Made by a program: the position numbers and the translations under genes. 64,000 nucleotides of DNA from CAVPWP01 sp963709395 (GTDB lineage Bacteria; Pseudomonadota; Alphaproteobacteria; Rhodobacterales; Rhodobacteraceae), in contig CAVPWP010000020.1 in assembly GCA_963709395.1 (NCBI GenBank), forward strand, positions 434,001 to 498,000, given 5' to 3'. Numbering within the stretch: position 1 is the stretch's first letter; each line of letters begins with the position of its first letter. Below the pieces are notes generated by a model. That model was not told the origin of the DNA. It did not search any database and was given only the letters and a program-made list of their open reading frames with translations. Below are positions 35,668-45,390 of the stretch, piece by piece.

Positions 35668-36351
35668 ATGAACCATACCGTTTTTCATGCTCTTGAACGC
35701 CTCAAGCCACTGGCGCTTGCCCTGGCGATCGCTGCGGGCCTTGCCGTTCACTGCGGCGAGGCCAAGGCAGCGGAAACCAGGACGGCGTATTTCGCCGGTG
35801 GCTGTTTCTGGTGCGTCGAAGCCGATTTCGAGAAGGTCGATGGCGTTGGGGAGGTCGTTTCGGGCTTTTCGGGCGGACAGGTGGTCAACCCGACCTACAA
35901 GCAGGTGGTCGGGGGCGGCACAGGGCACTACGAGGCCGTGGAGATCGCCTATGATCCGGCGCGGGTCAGCTATGAGGACCTGCTCTATGCGTTCTTCCGC
36001 TCGGTCGACCCGACCGACGCGGGCGGGCAGTTCTGCGACCGTGGCGACAGCTACAGAACGGCCATCTTCGTCGAAACCCCGGCCGAACGGGCCGCGGCAG
36101 AGGCCGCGAAGGCGCGGGCCGAGGCCGATCTGGGGCGCGCCGTCGTCACGCCCATCCTGGACTTCGACGCCTTCTATGCCGCCGATGACTATCATCAGGA
36201 CTACTACAAGCAGGACACCCTGATCCTCACGCGCTTTGGCCCGCGATCGAAGGAAGCCGCCTACAAGCTTTATCGTGACGCCTGCGGCCGAGATAAGCGG
36301 GTGCGTGAGCTTTGGGGCGACGCGGCCCTTTTCGCCGGGTCGTCCAGCTAG
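35668..36351 (+). CDS. msrA: Peptide methionine sulfoxide reductase A, exported form
   Basis: MsrA (227 aa) reduces methionine-S-sulfoxide in proteins. The catalytic motif GGCFWCVEADFEKV is intact, with the nucleophilic Cys near residue 45, and GTGHYEAVEI and DDYHQDYY complete the active site. The first about 33 residues form a hydrophobic signal peptide ending AKAAE, so this copy is likely periplasmic, unlike cytoplasmic MsrA. AAAGGGG precedes the ATG at 35668. Its TAG stop shares CTAG with the stop of convergent rbsK. Confidence 0.93.
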   Translation: MNHTVFHALERLKPLALALAIAAGLAVHCGEAKAAETRTAYFAGGCFWCVEADFEKVDGVGEVVSGFSGGQVVNPTYKQVVGGGTGHYEAVEIAYDPARVSYEDLLYAFFRSVDPTDAGGQFCDRGDSYRTAIFVETPAERAAAEAAKARAEADLGRAVVTPILDFDAFYAADDYHQDYYKQDTLILTRFGPRSKEAAYKLYRDACGRDKRVRELWGDAALFAGSSS

Positions 36352-37230
36352 GGCCTTTTCTTCAGGAAGGCGTCGACCTCGGCGGCATCGGGAATGGCGT
36401 CGGCCGTTCCCCGTCGCGTGACCTTGAGTGCCGAGGCGGCCGCCGCCCGCGTCATCGCGGCCTCGATCCCGTCGCCCGCTGCCAGCCCCGCCGCAAGATA
36501 ACCCGCGAAGGTGTCGCCCGCGCCGGTCGTGTCGACCGCATCGACCTTCGGTGCCGGGGCATGCGCGGTCGCGCCGCTGCGGGTATCAAGCCAGTCGGCA
36601 CCCTCCGCGCCGCGTGTGACGATGATCTCGGGCACCGGAAGATCGCCAAGCCTCGTCGACAGTGCGGCTTCGAGTTGGCCCGCCTCGACGGCGTTGAGCA
36701 GGAGCACCGAGATATGCGGAAGAACCTCGGCCACCGCCGCCGCGTCGAACGGCGCCGCGGAGTAGAGAACGCGCAGCCCGCGCTCGCGGCCAGCGCAGGC
36801 GGCCTCGGCCTGATGGCGGGTTTCATTCTGCAAGAGAAGCACGTCGCCCGGTTGCGCGGCCTCGAGCGCACGGGTCACATGAAGCGCGGTCATGGCCGTG
36901 TTCGCACCGCCGAAGATCACGATGGCGTTCTCGCCGTCTGCTGCCAGATTGATGATCGCATGGCCGGTGGGCACGTCCAGCGTCAGGACATCGTCCGTTG
37001 CCGACACCGTAGGCCCGCATCCGGTCGACGGCCCAGCCGCCGTCCGGTCCCACTGCACCGATATGGCGAACGGTGGCGCCGGCCCGCGCGGCGGCAACCG
37101 ACTGGTTCGCGCCCTTTCCGCCAAGGCCGGTGCGCACATCCGTCGCCGCCAGCGTTTCGCCCGGGGCAGGGATGTGCGGGACATCGTAGAACCGGTCGAT
37201 GTTGATCGACCCGACGTTCCAGACGGTCAT
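36348..37230 (-). pseudogene. rbsK: Ribokinase (PfkB family), one frameshift
   Basis: The reconstructed protein of 293 aa phosphorylates ribose or a similar sugar. The N-terminal part has GSINIDRFYDVPHIPAPGET and GGKGANQSVAAARAGA (substrate-binding); the C-terminal part has the PfkB signature VDTTGAGDTFAGYLAAGLA with the catalytic Asp. Near 37015, after MRAYGV, one base of a GG pair must be removed to continue as ATDDVLTLDVPTGHAIINL. The start ATG overlaps the maeB stop (ATGA, 37227-37230). As displayed, the first quarter of rbsK is in the same frame as upstream maeB, giving a false fusion. Confidence 0.87.
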
Positions 37231-39492
37231 CGGGCGGCCCCGACCTCGCAGGCGGCGAGCTTGGCCATGTTGAGGATGTCGTTGACCGTGCTGACCGTCG
37301 AACAGACCTGGATCGGCTTGTCGACGCCCGTCAGGATCGGGCCGATGACGGTGGCGCCGGCCATCTCCTGCATCAGCTTGACCGAGATCGAGGCAGAATG
37401 CCGCGCCGGCACGACAAGCACGTTGGCCGGGCCCGGTCAGGCGCGAAAACGGGTACTGGGCCTGCGCGCGCGGGTTCAGCGCGACATCCACCGTCATCTC
37501 GCCCTCGTACTCGAAATCGACACCGCGTTCGTCCAGCACCTTGGGCGCCTGGTGCATCTTGGTCGCGCGTTCGCTGACCGGGTAACCGAAGGTCGAGAAC
37601 GACAGGAACGCGACGCGCGGCTCAATTCCCATCGTGCGGGCAACGGCAGCGGCCTTTTCGGCGATATTGGCCAGATCATGTTCGTCCGGCCATTCGTGGA
37701 CCAGCGTATCGGCGATGAAGACGATGCGTCCGCCGTGCAGAAGGGCCGTGACGCCAACGGCGCCATCTTCGGCGCGAGCATCGAAGACGTGGTTGATGCG
37801 TTCGAGAATATGCGCTGACTTCCGGGTCGCGCCGGTGACAAGGGCATCTCCGTGCCCATGCGCCAGCATCAGTGCCGAAAAGACGTGACGGTCGCGCGCG
37901 GCGAGGCGGTGGATGTCCTGCGCATCGAAACCGCTGCGCTGCAGGCGGTGATAGAGAAACTTCTTGTAGGTCTCCAGATGCGCAGTGTTGGCCGCGTTCA
38001 CGATCTCAAGCTCGTTCACGGCATCGGACAGCCCCGCGACTGACAGCTTTTCCTTCACGTCCGCCTCGCGCCCCACGACAAGCGCCTTGCCGAGACCCGC
38101 GCGCTGATAGGCGACGGCGGCACGCAGCACCCGGGGATCGTCGCCTTCGGCAAAGATCATGCGGGCCTGGGCGGACCGGGCGCGCGCGTTGATCCCTTGC
38201 AGGATCGACGCGGTCGGGTCCATGCGGGCCTTCAGCGTCAGTTCATAGGCCTCCATGTCGATGATCGGGCGGCGGGCAACGCCGGTATCCATGCCGGCAC
38301 GCGCGACAGCGGGCGGAATGCGGTAGATCAGACGCGGATCGAAGGGTGTCGGAATGATGTAGTCGCGCCCGAACGTCAGCTTGCGGCCATAGGCCATGGC
38401 GACCTCGTCGGGCACGTCTTCGCGGGCCAGGGCCGCAAGGGCACGGGCGCAGGCGATCTTCATCTCGTCGTTGATCGCGCGGGCGTGGATGTCGAGCGCG
38501 CCGCGGAAGAGGTAGGGAAAGCCAAGCACGTTGTTGACCTGGTTGGGATAGTCCGACCGGCCGGTGGCGACGATGGCATCGGCGCGCACCTCGTGCGCCT
38601 CTTCCGGCGTGATCTCGGGGTCGGGGTTCGCCATCGCGAAGATGACCGGATCGGGAGCCATCGCCATGAGCATGGCCTTGGTGACCGCGCCCTTGACCGA
38701 CACGCCGATGAAGACGTCGGCATCCTTCATCGCCTCGTCGAGGGTGCGCAGGTCGGTCTTGATCGCATGGGCCGACTTCCACTGGTTCATGCCCTCGGTG
38801 CGGCCCTGCCAGATCACGCCCTTGGTGTCGCAGACGATGCAGTTCTGGTGACGGGCGCCCATCGACTTGAGAAGCTCGATGCAGGCGATACCCGCGGCCC
38901 CGGCCCCGTTCAGGACGATCTTGACGTCCTCGATCTTCTTTCCCGTCATCTCCAGCGTGTTGATCAGCCCCGCGGCGCAGATCACGGCGGTGCCGTGCTG
39001 GTCGTCGTGGAAGACGGGGATGTCCATCTCTTCCTTGAGGCGCTGCTCGATGATGAAGCACTCCGGCGCCTTGATGTCTTCAAGGTTGATGCCCCCGAAG
39101 GTCGGGCCCATCAGCCGCACCGCCTGGCAGAAGGCGTCCGGGTCCTGCGTGTCGAGCTCGATGTCGATCGAGTTGATGTCGGCGAAGCGCTTGAAGAGGA
39201 CGGCCTTGCCCTCCATCACCGGCTTCGAGGCAAGCCCGCCAAGATTGCCCAGCCCCAGTACCGCCGAGCCGTTCGAGATGACAGCCACAAGGTTGCCCTT
39301 GTTCGTATAGTCATAGGCGGTCTCGGGGTTCGCAGCGATTTCTTCGCAGGGGATGGCGACACCGGGGCTGTAGGCGAGACTGAGATCCCTCTGGGTGGCC
39401 ATCGGCACGGTGGCCTGCACCTCCCACTTGCCGGGCGACGGCTCCATGTGGAACTGAAGCGCGTCTTCGCGCGTGATCGGTGAGCGGGCCAT
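37227..39492 (-). pseudogene. maeB: NADP-dependent malic enzyme (MaeB type), one frameshift near the 3' end
   Basis: The reconstructed protein of 754 aa converts malate to pyruvate with CO2 release. The N-terminal malic enzyme part has GVAIPCEEIAANP, IPVFHDDQHGTAV and the NAD(P) loop VLNGAGAAGIACIELL. The C-terminal half is a phosphotransacetylase-like regulatory domain (ARMIFAEGDDPRVLRAAV). The frame breaks near 37431 in GGGCCC: removal of one C continues LTGPANVLVVPARHS to a normal end at 37227. The ATG at 39492 follows family starts. Loss of only the last about 70 residues could leave catalysis intact, but a consensus error is more likely. Confidence 0.93.
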
Positions 39493-39627
39493 CTTCGTCC
39501 TCCCCTGCCCTTTCCGGGCGTTGCGCCTGATTACGGTGCAGCGCAGGTGCCCGCAACCGGCGGTTTGGCCTTTCGCAGCGCCAAGCGGGTTTGTAAGCAT
39601 GGTCGGACCAAGCCTTCGGGGGATGAC

Positions 39628-42318
39628 TTGACCGCCACCACCGCTGCCGACAGCGCCGTGATGACGCCGATGATGGCGCAGTATCTCGACATCAAGGCCG
39701 AGTACGCCGATGCGTTGCTGTTCTACCGGATGGGGGATTTCTACGAGCTTTTCTTCGACGATGCCGTCGCCGCCGCAGCAGCACTTGATATCGCGCTGAC
39801 CAAACGCGGCAAGCACCTTGGCGAAGATATCCCGATGTGCGGGGTGCCGGTGCATTCCGCCGAAGGCTACCTGCTGACCCTGATCCGCAAGGGGTTCCGG
39901 GTCGCCGTCTGCGAACAGCTCGAAGACCCGGCCGAGGCGAAGAAGCGCGGATCGAAGGCCGTGGTCAAGCGCGGTGTCGTGCGGCTGGTAACGCCCGGCA
40001 CCCTGACCGAGGACAGTCTCCTCGAGGCGCGGCGCCACAACTATCTTGCCGCGCTGTCGGATATTCGCGGCGAGGCCGCTCTGGCCTGGGCCGACATCTC
40101 GACGGGTGACTTCCGGGTGATGCCCCTGCCTTTGTCGCTTGTGGGGCCGGAACTTGCGCGCCTGTCACCCCGTGAAGTGCTGATCGCCGATGTCGAAGGG
40201 GCAGATTGGGCCGGAACAGTGACTGATCTCGGTGGGGCGCCGACCCACCTGCCCGCCATCGCCTTCGACAGTACCGGGGCGACCGAAAAGCTCCAGCGGC
40301 TCTTCGGCGTTGCCTCTCTCGACGCGTTCGGAGCGTTCTCGCGGCCCGAGCTTTCGGCGATGGGGGCGCTGGTCGACTATCTCGATGCGACGCAGAAGGG
40401 TCAGTTGCCGTTGCTGCGACCGCCGGTGCGCGAGGCCCGGTCGGATACCGTTCAGATCGACGCCGCCACACGCCGCAGCCTCGAGCTGACGCGGGGACCG
40501 GACGGGCGCCGCAAGGGATCGCTTCTCGACTGCGTCGATCGGACGCTGACGGCGGGTGGCGGGCGATTGCTCGAACGCCGGATCTCGAGCCCCTCGGCCC
40601 GGATCGACGAGATCGCGCGCCGGCAGGACGGGGTGACCGTCCTGCTTGATGACCCCGACCTCCGCGAAGACCTGCGTGCGCGGTTGCGCGAGGTATCGGA
40701 CATCGACCGCGCCTTGTCGCGGCTGGGCCTTGATCGCGGCGGGCCCCGCGACCTTGCGGCAGTGCGGGATGGGCTGACACAAGGCGGGGCGATCGCCGCA
40801 CGCCTGGGTGAAACCGATGCGCCATCTCTCTTGTCCGAGGCAGCGGCACATCTTCTGGGGTTCGACGCCCTGATCGACCTGCTCGACAAAGCGCTGGTGG
40901 CCGAACCGCCGCTTCTGGCCCGCGACGGGGGGTTCATTGCAGCCGGCTACGATGCCGAGCTGGACGACGCCCGGGCCCTTCGGGACGAGGGGCGCGGCGT
41001 CATCGCGGCGATGCAGGCGGACTATGCCCGTGCCGCAGACGTGTCGTCGCTGAAGATCAAGCACAACAACGTGCTTGGCTATTTCATCGAAACCACCGCG
41101 ACCCATGCCGCACGGATGATGGCGCCGCCGCTGTCGGAAACCTTCATCCACCGCCAGACCACGGCGAATGCCGTGCGCTTCACGACCGTGGAGCTGTCGG
41201 ACCTCGAATCCCGGATCCTCAACGCAGGATCACGCGCGCTCGAGATTGAAAAACGTCTCTATTCCAGCCTGAAAGACGCGATTCTGGATCAGGCGGCCCA
41301 AATATCCGCTGCCGCCCGGGCGCTGGCCGAGATCGACGTGGCCGCCGGTTTCGCGGACCTCGCCCGACGACACGACTGGTGCCGTCCCGCCGTCGATGAC
41401 AGCCGTGCGTTTCGCATCGAGGTCGGACGCCACCCGGTGGTCGAGGCCGCGCTGCGCGCCGAGGGAAGCGTGCCCTTCATCGCCAACGACTGTGACCTGT
41501 CAGACGGGTCCGCAGGGGCGCATATCTGGCTGGTGACGGGGCCGAACATGGCGGGCAAATCGACCTTCCTGCGCCAGAACGCCCTGATCGCCCTTCTGGC
41601 GCAGGCAGGCTCCCATGTCCCGGCGCGCAGCGCGCATATCGGACGTGTCAGCCAGATCTTCAGCCGGGTCGGCGCCTCGGACGACCTGGCACGCGGGCGG
41701 TCGACCTTCATGGTCGAGATGGTGGAAACCGCGGCGATCCTGAACCAGGCCGACGACCGGGCGCTGGTGATCCTGGACGAAATCGGGCGCGGAACGGCCA
41801 CCTATGACGGGCTCGCGATTGCCTGGGCCACGCTGGAACATCTGCACGAGACGAACGCCTGCCGCGCGCTCTTCGCCACCCACTACCACGAGATGACCGG
41901 TCTTTCCGACCGGCTGCGCGGGGTGCGCAACGCCACCGTTGCGGTGAAGGAATGGGAAGGCGAGGTCATCTTCCTGCATGAGGTCCGCCCGGGTACCGCC
42001 GATCGCAGCTATGGCGTGCAGGTGGCGCGCCTTGCCGGGCTGCCGGAGCCGGTGATTCACCGCGCCCGGCAGGTTCTCGACCTTCTCGAAAAGGGCGAGC
42101 GCGAGGGGGCGAAGGCCCATGATGCGCTGCTCGACGACCTTCCGCTGTTCTCGGCGGTTCCGCCATCGGACCCCGTGCCCGCCGCCCGGACATCAAGAGT
42201 AGAACAGCGGCTGAAGGACGTCAGCCCCGATACGCTGACGCCCCTCGAGGCGCTGTCACTACTTTACGAGCTTCGCGGGATGCTGCCGGACGAGGTCAGG
42301 AAGCCGGGGTCGAGCTGA
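39628..42318 (+). CDS. mutS: DNA mismatch repair protein MutS
   Basis: MutS (896 aa from the chosen start) recognises mismatches as a dimer. The mismatch-reading motif YRMGDFYELFFDDA (Phe-x-Glu) is near residue 40. The ATPase has GPNMAGKSTFLRQ and LDEIGRGTATYDG, and KIKHNNVLGYFIETT lies in the clamp. Start choice: TTG at 39628, preceded by GGGGGA, matches where family similarity begins; GTG (39658) and ATG (39661) are alternatives, and the frame is open 27 codons further upstream. It is divergent from maeB, and its last 23 nt overlap convergent grpE. Confidence 0.95.
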   Translation: MTATTAADSAVMTPMMAQYLDIKAEYADALLFYRMGDFYELFFDDAVAAAAALDIALTKRGKHLGEDIPMCGVPVHSAEGYLLTLIRKGFRVAVCEQLEDPAEAKKRGSKAVVKRGVVRLVTPGTLTEDSLLEARRHNYLAALSDIRGEAALAWADISTGDFRVMPLPLSLVGPELARLSPREVLIADVEGADWAGTVTDLGGAPTHLPAIAFDSTGATEKLQRLFGVASLDAFGAFSRPELSAMGALVDYLDATQKGQLPLLRPPVREARSDTVQIDAATRRSLELTRGPDGRRKGSLLDCVDRTLTAGGGRLLERRISSPSARIDEIARRQDGVTVLLDDPDLREDLRARLREVSDIDRALSRLGLDRGGPRDLAAVRDGLTQGGAIAARLGETDAPSLLSEAAAHLLGFDALIDLLDKALVAEPPLLARDGGFIAAGYDAELDDARALRDEGRGVIAAMQADYARAADVSSLKIKHNNVLGYFIETTATHAARMMAPPLSETFIHRQTTANAVRFTTVELSDLESRILNAGSRALEIEKRLYSSLKDAILDQAAQISAAARALAEIDVAAGFADLARRHDWCRPAVDDSRAFRIEVGRHPVVEAALRAEGSVPFIANDCDLSDGSAGAHIWLVTGPNMAGKSTFLRQNALIALLAQAGSHVPARSAHIGRVSQIFSRVGASDDLARGRSTFMVEMVETAAILNQADDRALVILDEIGRGTATYDGLAIAWATLEHLHETNACRALFATHYHEMTGLSDRLRGVRNATVAVKEWEGEVIFLHEVRPGTADRSYGVQVARLAGLPEPVIHRARQVLDLLEKGEREGAKAHDALLDDLPLFSAVPPSDPVPAARTSRVEQRLKDVSPDTLTPLEALSLLYELRGMLPDEVRKPGSS

Positions 42319-42880
42319 CGCCGACCTGCGCGGGCCGCAGAAGCCGGTCATGGATCATGAAGCCGGTGGTCATGACCTGGATGATCTGGCCTGCCTTCGT
42401 GCCGGGAACCGGTGCTTCGAACATCGCCTGATGGAGTTGCGGGTCGAACGTGTCGCCCGCTTTCGGGGCGAGGGCTTCGATTCCATGCTTCTTGAAGACG
42501 TTCAGAAGCTCGCGCATCGTCAGTTCAAGCCCTTCGATCAGGGCCTTGTCCTTTTGCTTCTGCTCATCGCTCATCGATTCCAGGGCGCGCTGAAGGCTGT
42601 CGTAAACCGGCAGCATGTCGCGGGCGAGTTTCGTGCCGCCGTACATCTCGGCCTCGCGCCGGTCACGCTCGCCGCGCTTGCGGGTGTTCTCGGCATCGGC
42701 CAGGGCGCGCATGAATCGGTCGCGCATCTCGTCGCGTTCGGCCTTGAGGGCCGCGATCTCGTCCTCGGCGCCGAAGGTCTCATCAAGACCCAGACCGTCG
42801 AACTCGGATTCGCCTTCAGCGAACCCTTCAAGGCCGTCTTCGATGTCGTCGAGAGTGTCTTCTTTTTTCGCGTTTGCCAT
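42296..42880 (-). CDS. grpE: Nucleotide exchange factor GrpE
   Basis: GrpE (194 aa) drives ADP release from DnaK. A long acidic N-terminus leads into the dimerising helix (EDEIAALKAERDEMRDRFMRALADAENTRKRGERD), and the beta domain ends with GDTFDPQLHQAMFEAPVPGTKAGQIIQVMTTGFMIHDRLLRPAQV, the family signature. It lies 10 nt after hrcA, the usual heat-shock arrangement. Its 3' end overlaps mutS on the opposite strand by 23 nt. Confidence 0.96.
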   Translation of the reverse strand: MANAKKEDTLDDIEDGLEGFAEGESEFDGLGLDETFGAEDEIAALKAERDEMRDRFMRALADAENTRKRGERDRREAEMYGGTKLARDMLPVYDSLQRALESMSDEQKQKDKALIEGLELTMRELLNVFKKHGIEALAPKAGDTFDPQLHQAMFEAPVPGTKAGQIIQVMTTGFMIHDRLLRPAQVGVSSTPAS

Positions 42881-42890
42881 GTGCCACCTG

Positions 42891-43955
42891 CTAACCGCGG
42901 TCGGACAGCAATCTGCCCATCAACTGCGCTGTGTAGTCCACGATCGGGACGATCCGCCCGTAGTTCAGTCGGGTCGGTCCGATCACGCCGACGGCCCCGA
43001 TGAGTTGTCGGTCAGCGTTCATATATGGAGAGACGACCAAAGAGGAACCCGAAAGTGAGAAAAGCTTGTTCTCCGAGCCGATGAAAATGCGAACTCCGTC
43101 AGCCCCTTCAGCAAGCTCGAGGAACTCGGCGATGTCGCGCTTGCGCTCGAGGTCGTCGAAGAGGGTCCGGATCCGCTCAAGATCCTCTTCGGGCACCGAG
43201 CCGTCGAGAAGGTTCGAGCGGCCGCGCACAACCAGGCGTTCAGTCGTTCCCCCTGCGTCATCCCAGATCGCAAGCCCGTTCTCGACAAGGTCACGCGCCA
43301 GTGCGTCAAGTTCCTGACGACGCTTCGCGACCTCACCGACGATGGATCTCCGCAACTCGGCCAGCGTCTTGCCAGCCGCGATGGCGTTGAGGAAATTCGC
43401 GGCCTCACGCATCGACGATCCGGTCTGCCCCAACGGTGGCGAGAACAGCCTGTTCTCGACATGACCATCCTGAAACACCAGAACGACAAGGGCCCGGTCC
43501 TGCGCGAGGCTGACGAATTCGATATGCGCGATGGGTGCTTCGCGTTTGGGTGCAAGCACGAGGCTGGCCCCGTGGGTGATTCCGCTCAGCGCCGCGCCCA
43601 CCCTGTTCAGCATCGACGGAACATCGTTGTCGTTGCTCTTCACGGTCGATTCGATCTTTTCGCGATCGTCATCGGTAAGGTCGCTGACCTCGAGCAGACC
43701 GTCGACGAAGAGGCGCAGCCCAAGCTCGGTCGGAATGCGGCCGGCGGAAACATGGGGGCTGTCCAGCAGGCCAAGGTATTCGAGGTCCTGCATCACGTTG
43801 CGGACGGTCGCTGCGCTGACATTCTCGCTGAGCGTGCGCGTCAGCGTACGTGAACCGACCGGTTCGCCGGAGGCCAGGTAGCCTTCGACGACACGGCGAA
43901 ACACCTCGCGGCTTCGCGCATTCATCTCCGCCAAAAGTTTTGCTGCTTCGGTCAT
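42891..43955 (-). CDS. hrcA: Heat-inducible transcriptional repressor HrcA
   Basis: HrcA (354 aa) represses groESL-type genes through CIRCE elements and is itself kept active by GroEL. The winged-helix N-terminus includes GSRTLTRTLSENVSAATVRNVMQDLEYLGLL, and the C-terminal domain has GHVENRLF and AVGVIGPTRLNYGRIVPIVDYTAQ. The ATG at 43955 gives the family-like start MTEAAKLLAEMNARSREVF. No CIRCE sequence (TTAGCACTC-N9-GAGTGCTAA) is visible in this window, so its targets lie elsewhere. It is followed by grpE. Confidence 0.96.
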   Translation of the reverse strand: MTEAAKLLAEMNARSREVFRRVVEGYLASGEPVGSRTLTRTLSENVSAATVRNVMQDLEYLGLLDSPHVSAGRIPTELGLRLFVDGLLEVSDLTDDDREKIESTVKSNDNDVPSMLNRVGAALSGITHGASLVLAPKREAPIAHIEFVSLAQDRALVVLVFQDGHVENRLFSPPLGQTGSSMREAANFLNAIAAGKTLAELRRSIVGEVAKRRQELDALARDLVENGLAIWDDAGGTTERLVVRGRSNLLDGSVPEEDLERIRTLFDDLERKRDIAEFLELAEGADGVRIFIGSENKLFSLSGSSLVVSPYMNADRQLIGAVGVIGPTRLNYGRIVPIVDYTAQLMGRLLSDRG

Positions 43956-43980
43956 GTTGACCTGAATGTAGGGTCGATCC

Positions 43981-44009
43981 ACTAGATGTGAACGTGCCGG
44001 TCGCGTCAA
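43981..44009 (-). promoter_or_regulatory. Putative promoter of hrcA-grpE
   Basis: On the minus strand TTGACG (44009-44004), a 17-bp spacer and TCTAGT (43986-43981) lie 26 bp before the hrcA ATG. It is nearly back-to-back with the rph promoter candidate, with 6 bp between the two -35 boxes. Confidence 0.5.
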
Positions 44010-44015
44010 TCGGGG

Positions 44016-44045
44016 TTGAATCGCATGGCCGGGCGTGCGTATCAG
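44016..44045 (+). promoter_or_regulatory. Putative promoter of rph-rdgB-hemW
   Basis: TTGAAT (44016-44021), an 18-bp spacer and TATCAG (44040-44045) lie 30 bp before the rph ATG. It is divergent from the hrcA promoter candidate. Confidence 0.4.
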
Positions 44046-44074
44046 TCGCCCGTTCTCTGCACAGGATATTGCCC

Positions 44075-44785
44075 ATGCGCCCTTCCGGCCGCCAGATTGA
44101 CGAAATGCGCCCGATCACCATCGAAACCGGCGTCACGCGCCATGCCGAGGGGTCCTGCCTGATCCGGTGCGGCGACACGCATGTGCTCTGCACCGCGACC
44201 GTCGACGAACGCGTTCCGCCATGGCTCAAGAATTCCGGCCTTGGCTGGGTGACCGCCGAATACGGCATGCTGCCGCGCGCCACCCATACCCGGATGCGAC
44301 GCGAGGCGAAGAACGGCCAGTCCGGCCGGACGCAGGAGATCCAGCGCCTGATCGGCCGGGCCCTGCGCGCGGGCGTCGATCGCGTCGCCCTTGGCGAACG
44401 CCAGATCACCGTCGACTGCGACGTGATCCAGGCCGACGGCGGCACGCGCTGCGCGTCGATCACCGGGGGCTGGGTGGCGCTTCGGCTGGCCGTGAACAAG
44501 CTCATGAAGGCCGGCGACGTGCTGAGCGACCCGATCACCGACCATGTCGCGGCGGTCAGCTGCGGGATCTATGCGGGCGTGCCCATCCTTGACCTCGACT
44601 ACCCCGAGGACAGCGAAGCGGGCGTGGACGGAAACTTCGTCGTGACGGGCGCGGGCAGGCTGGTCGAGGTGCAGATGTCCGCCGAGGGGTCGACCTTTTC
44701 GCATGATGAGCTTGGCAAGCTTCTGGACCTCACCGCCAAGGGCGCAGCCGAGCTTGTGGCGGCCCAGAAGGCCGCGACCGGCTGA
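44075..44785 (+). CDS. rph: Ribonuclease PH
   Basis: RNase PH (236 aa) trims tRNA 3' ends by phosphorolysis. MRPSGRQIDEMRPITIETGVTRHAEGSCLI is the standard N-terminus (split here by position: residues 1-30), and the phosphate-binding region GRTQEIQRLIGRALRAGVD and CDVIQADGGTRCASITGG are complete. The ATG at 44075 is clear. Its stop overlaps the rdgB start (TGATG). With rdgB and hemW it forms a probable operon, divergent from hrcA, an arrangement conserved in alphaproteobacteria. Confidence 0.97.
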   Translation: MRPSGRQIDEMRPITIETGVTRHAEGSCLIRCGDTHVLCTATVDERVPPWLKNSGLGWVTAEYGMLPRATHTRMRREAKNGQSGRTQEIQRLIGRALRAGVDRVALGERQITVDCDVIQADGGTRCASITGGWVALRLAVNKLMKAGDVLSDPITDHVAAVSCGIYAGVPILDLDYPEDSEAGVDGNFVVTGAGRLVEVQMSAEGSTFSHDELGKLLDLTAKGAAELVAAQKAATG

Positions 44786-45390
44786 TGCGGCGGCTCGACG
44801 ACAGCCTTCTGATCGCGACCCACAACGTCGGCAAGTTCGAAGAATTCACGGCGTTGCTGGATCCGCTTGGCATTTCCACGGTGTTCGCGAAGGATCGGGG
44901 ACTTGCCGAGCCGGTCGAGACCGGAACGACCTTTGTCGAGAACGCGCGCATCAAGGCCCATGCGGCGGCAACTGCCGCCAGACTTCCCGCGCTGTCGGAC
45001 GACAGCGGCATCGAGATCGACGCGCTGGGCGGCGCGCCCGGCGTCTATACCGCTGACTGGGCCGAAACCCCGTCAGGACGGGATTTCACGATGGCGATGC
45101 AAAAGGCGCATGACATGCTGGTGGCAAGCGGTGCGCCGCAGCCCTGGCGGGCGCGGTTCTGTTGCACACTGGTCCTGGCCTGGCCCGATGGCGAGGACGC
45201 CGTTTTCGAGGGGCGGGTCGAAGGACAGGTCGTCTGGCCGATGCGGGGGGATCAGGGCCACGGCTACGATCCGGTCTTTCTTCCGGACGGCTATGACCAG
45301 ACCTTCGGCGAGATGGACCGCTGGAAGAAGAACCGGATCAGCCACCGTGCCGACGCGCTTGAAAAGCTGGTAGCGGCACTTGCCTCCTGA
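44785..45390 (+). CDS. rdgB: Non-canonical purine NTP pyrophosphatase (XTP/dITP)
   Basis: RdgB (201 aa) removes dITP, XTP and related deaminated purine nucleotides. The N-terminal LLIATHNVGKFEEF loop and LSDDSGIEIDALGGAPGVYTADWA signature are conserved, as is the C-terminal GYDPVFLPDGYDQTFGEM and KNRISHRADAL. It overlaps rph by one base and hemW by 11 nt, so all three are likely translated from one message. Confidence 0.96.
   Translation: MRRLDDSLLIATHNVGKFEEFTALLDPLGISTVFAKDRGLAEPVETGTTFVENARIKAHAAATAARLPALSDDSGIEIDALGGAPGVYTADWAETPSGRDFTMAMQKAHDMLVASGAPQPWRARFCCTLVLAWPDGEDAVFEGRVEGQVVWPMRGDQGHGYDPVFLPDGYDQTFGEMDRWKKNRISHRADALEKLVAALAS

Noticed and set aside
36823..40038. Apparent malic enzyme-ribokinase fusion protein
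   Set aside because: It arises only because frameshifts in maeB and rbsK place parts in one frame; each gene ends and starts normally (ATGA overlap) once the extra bases are removed.
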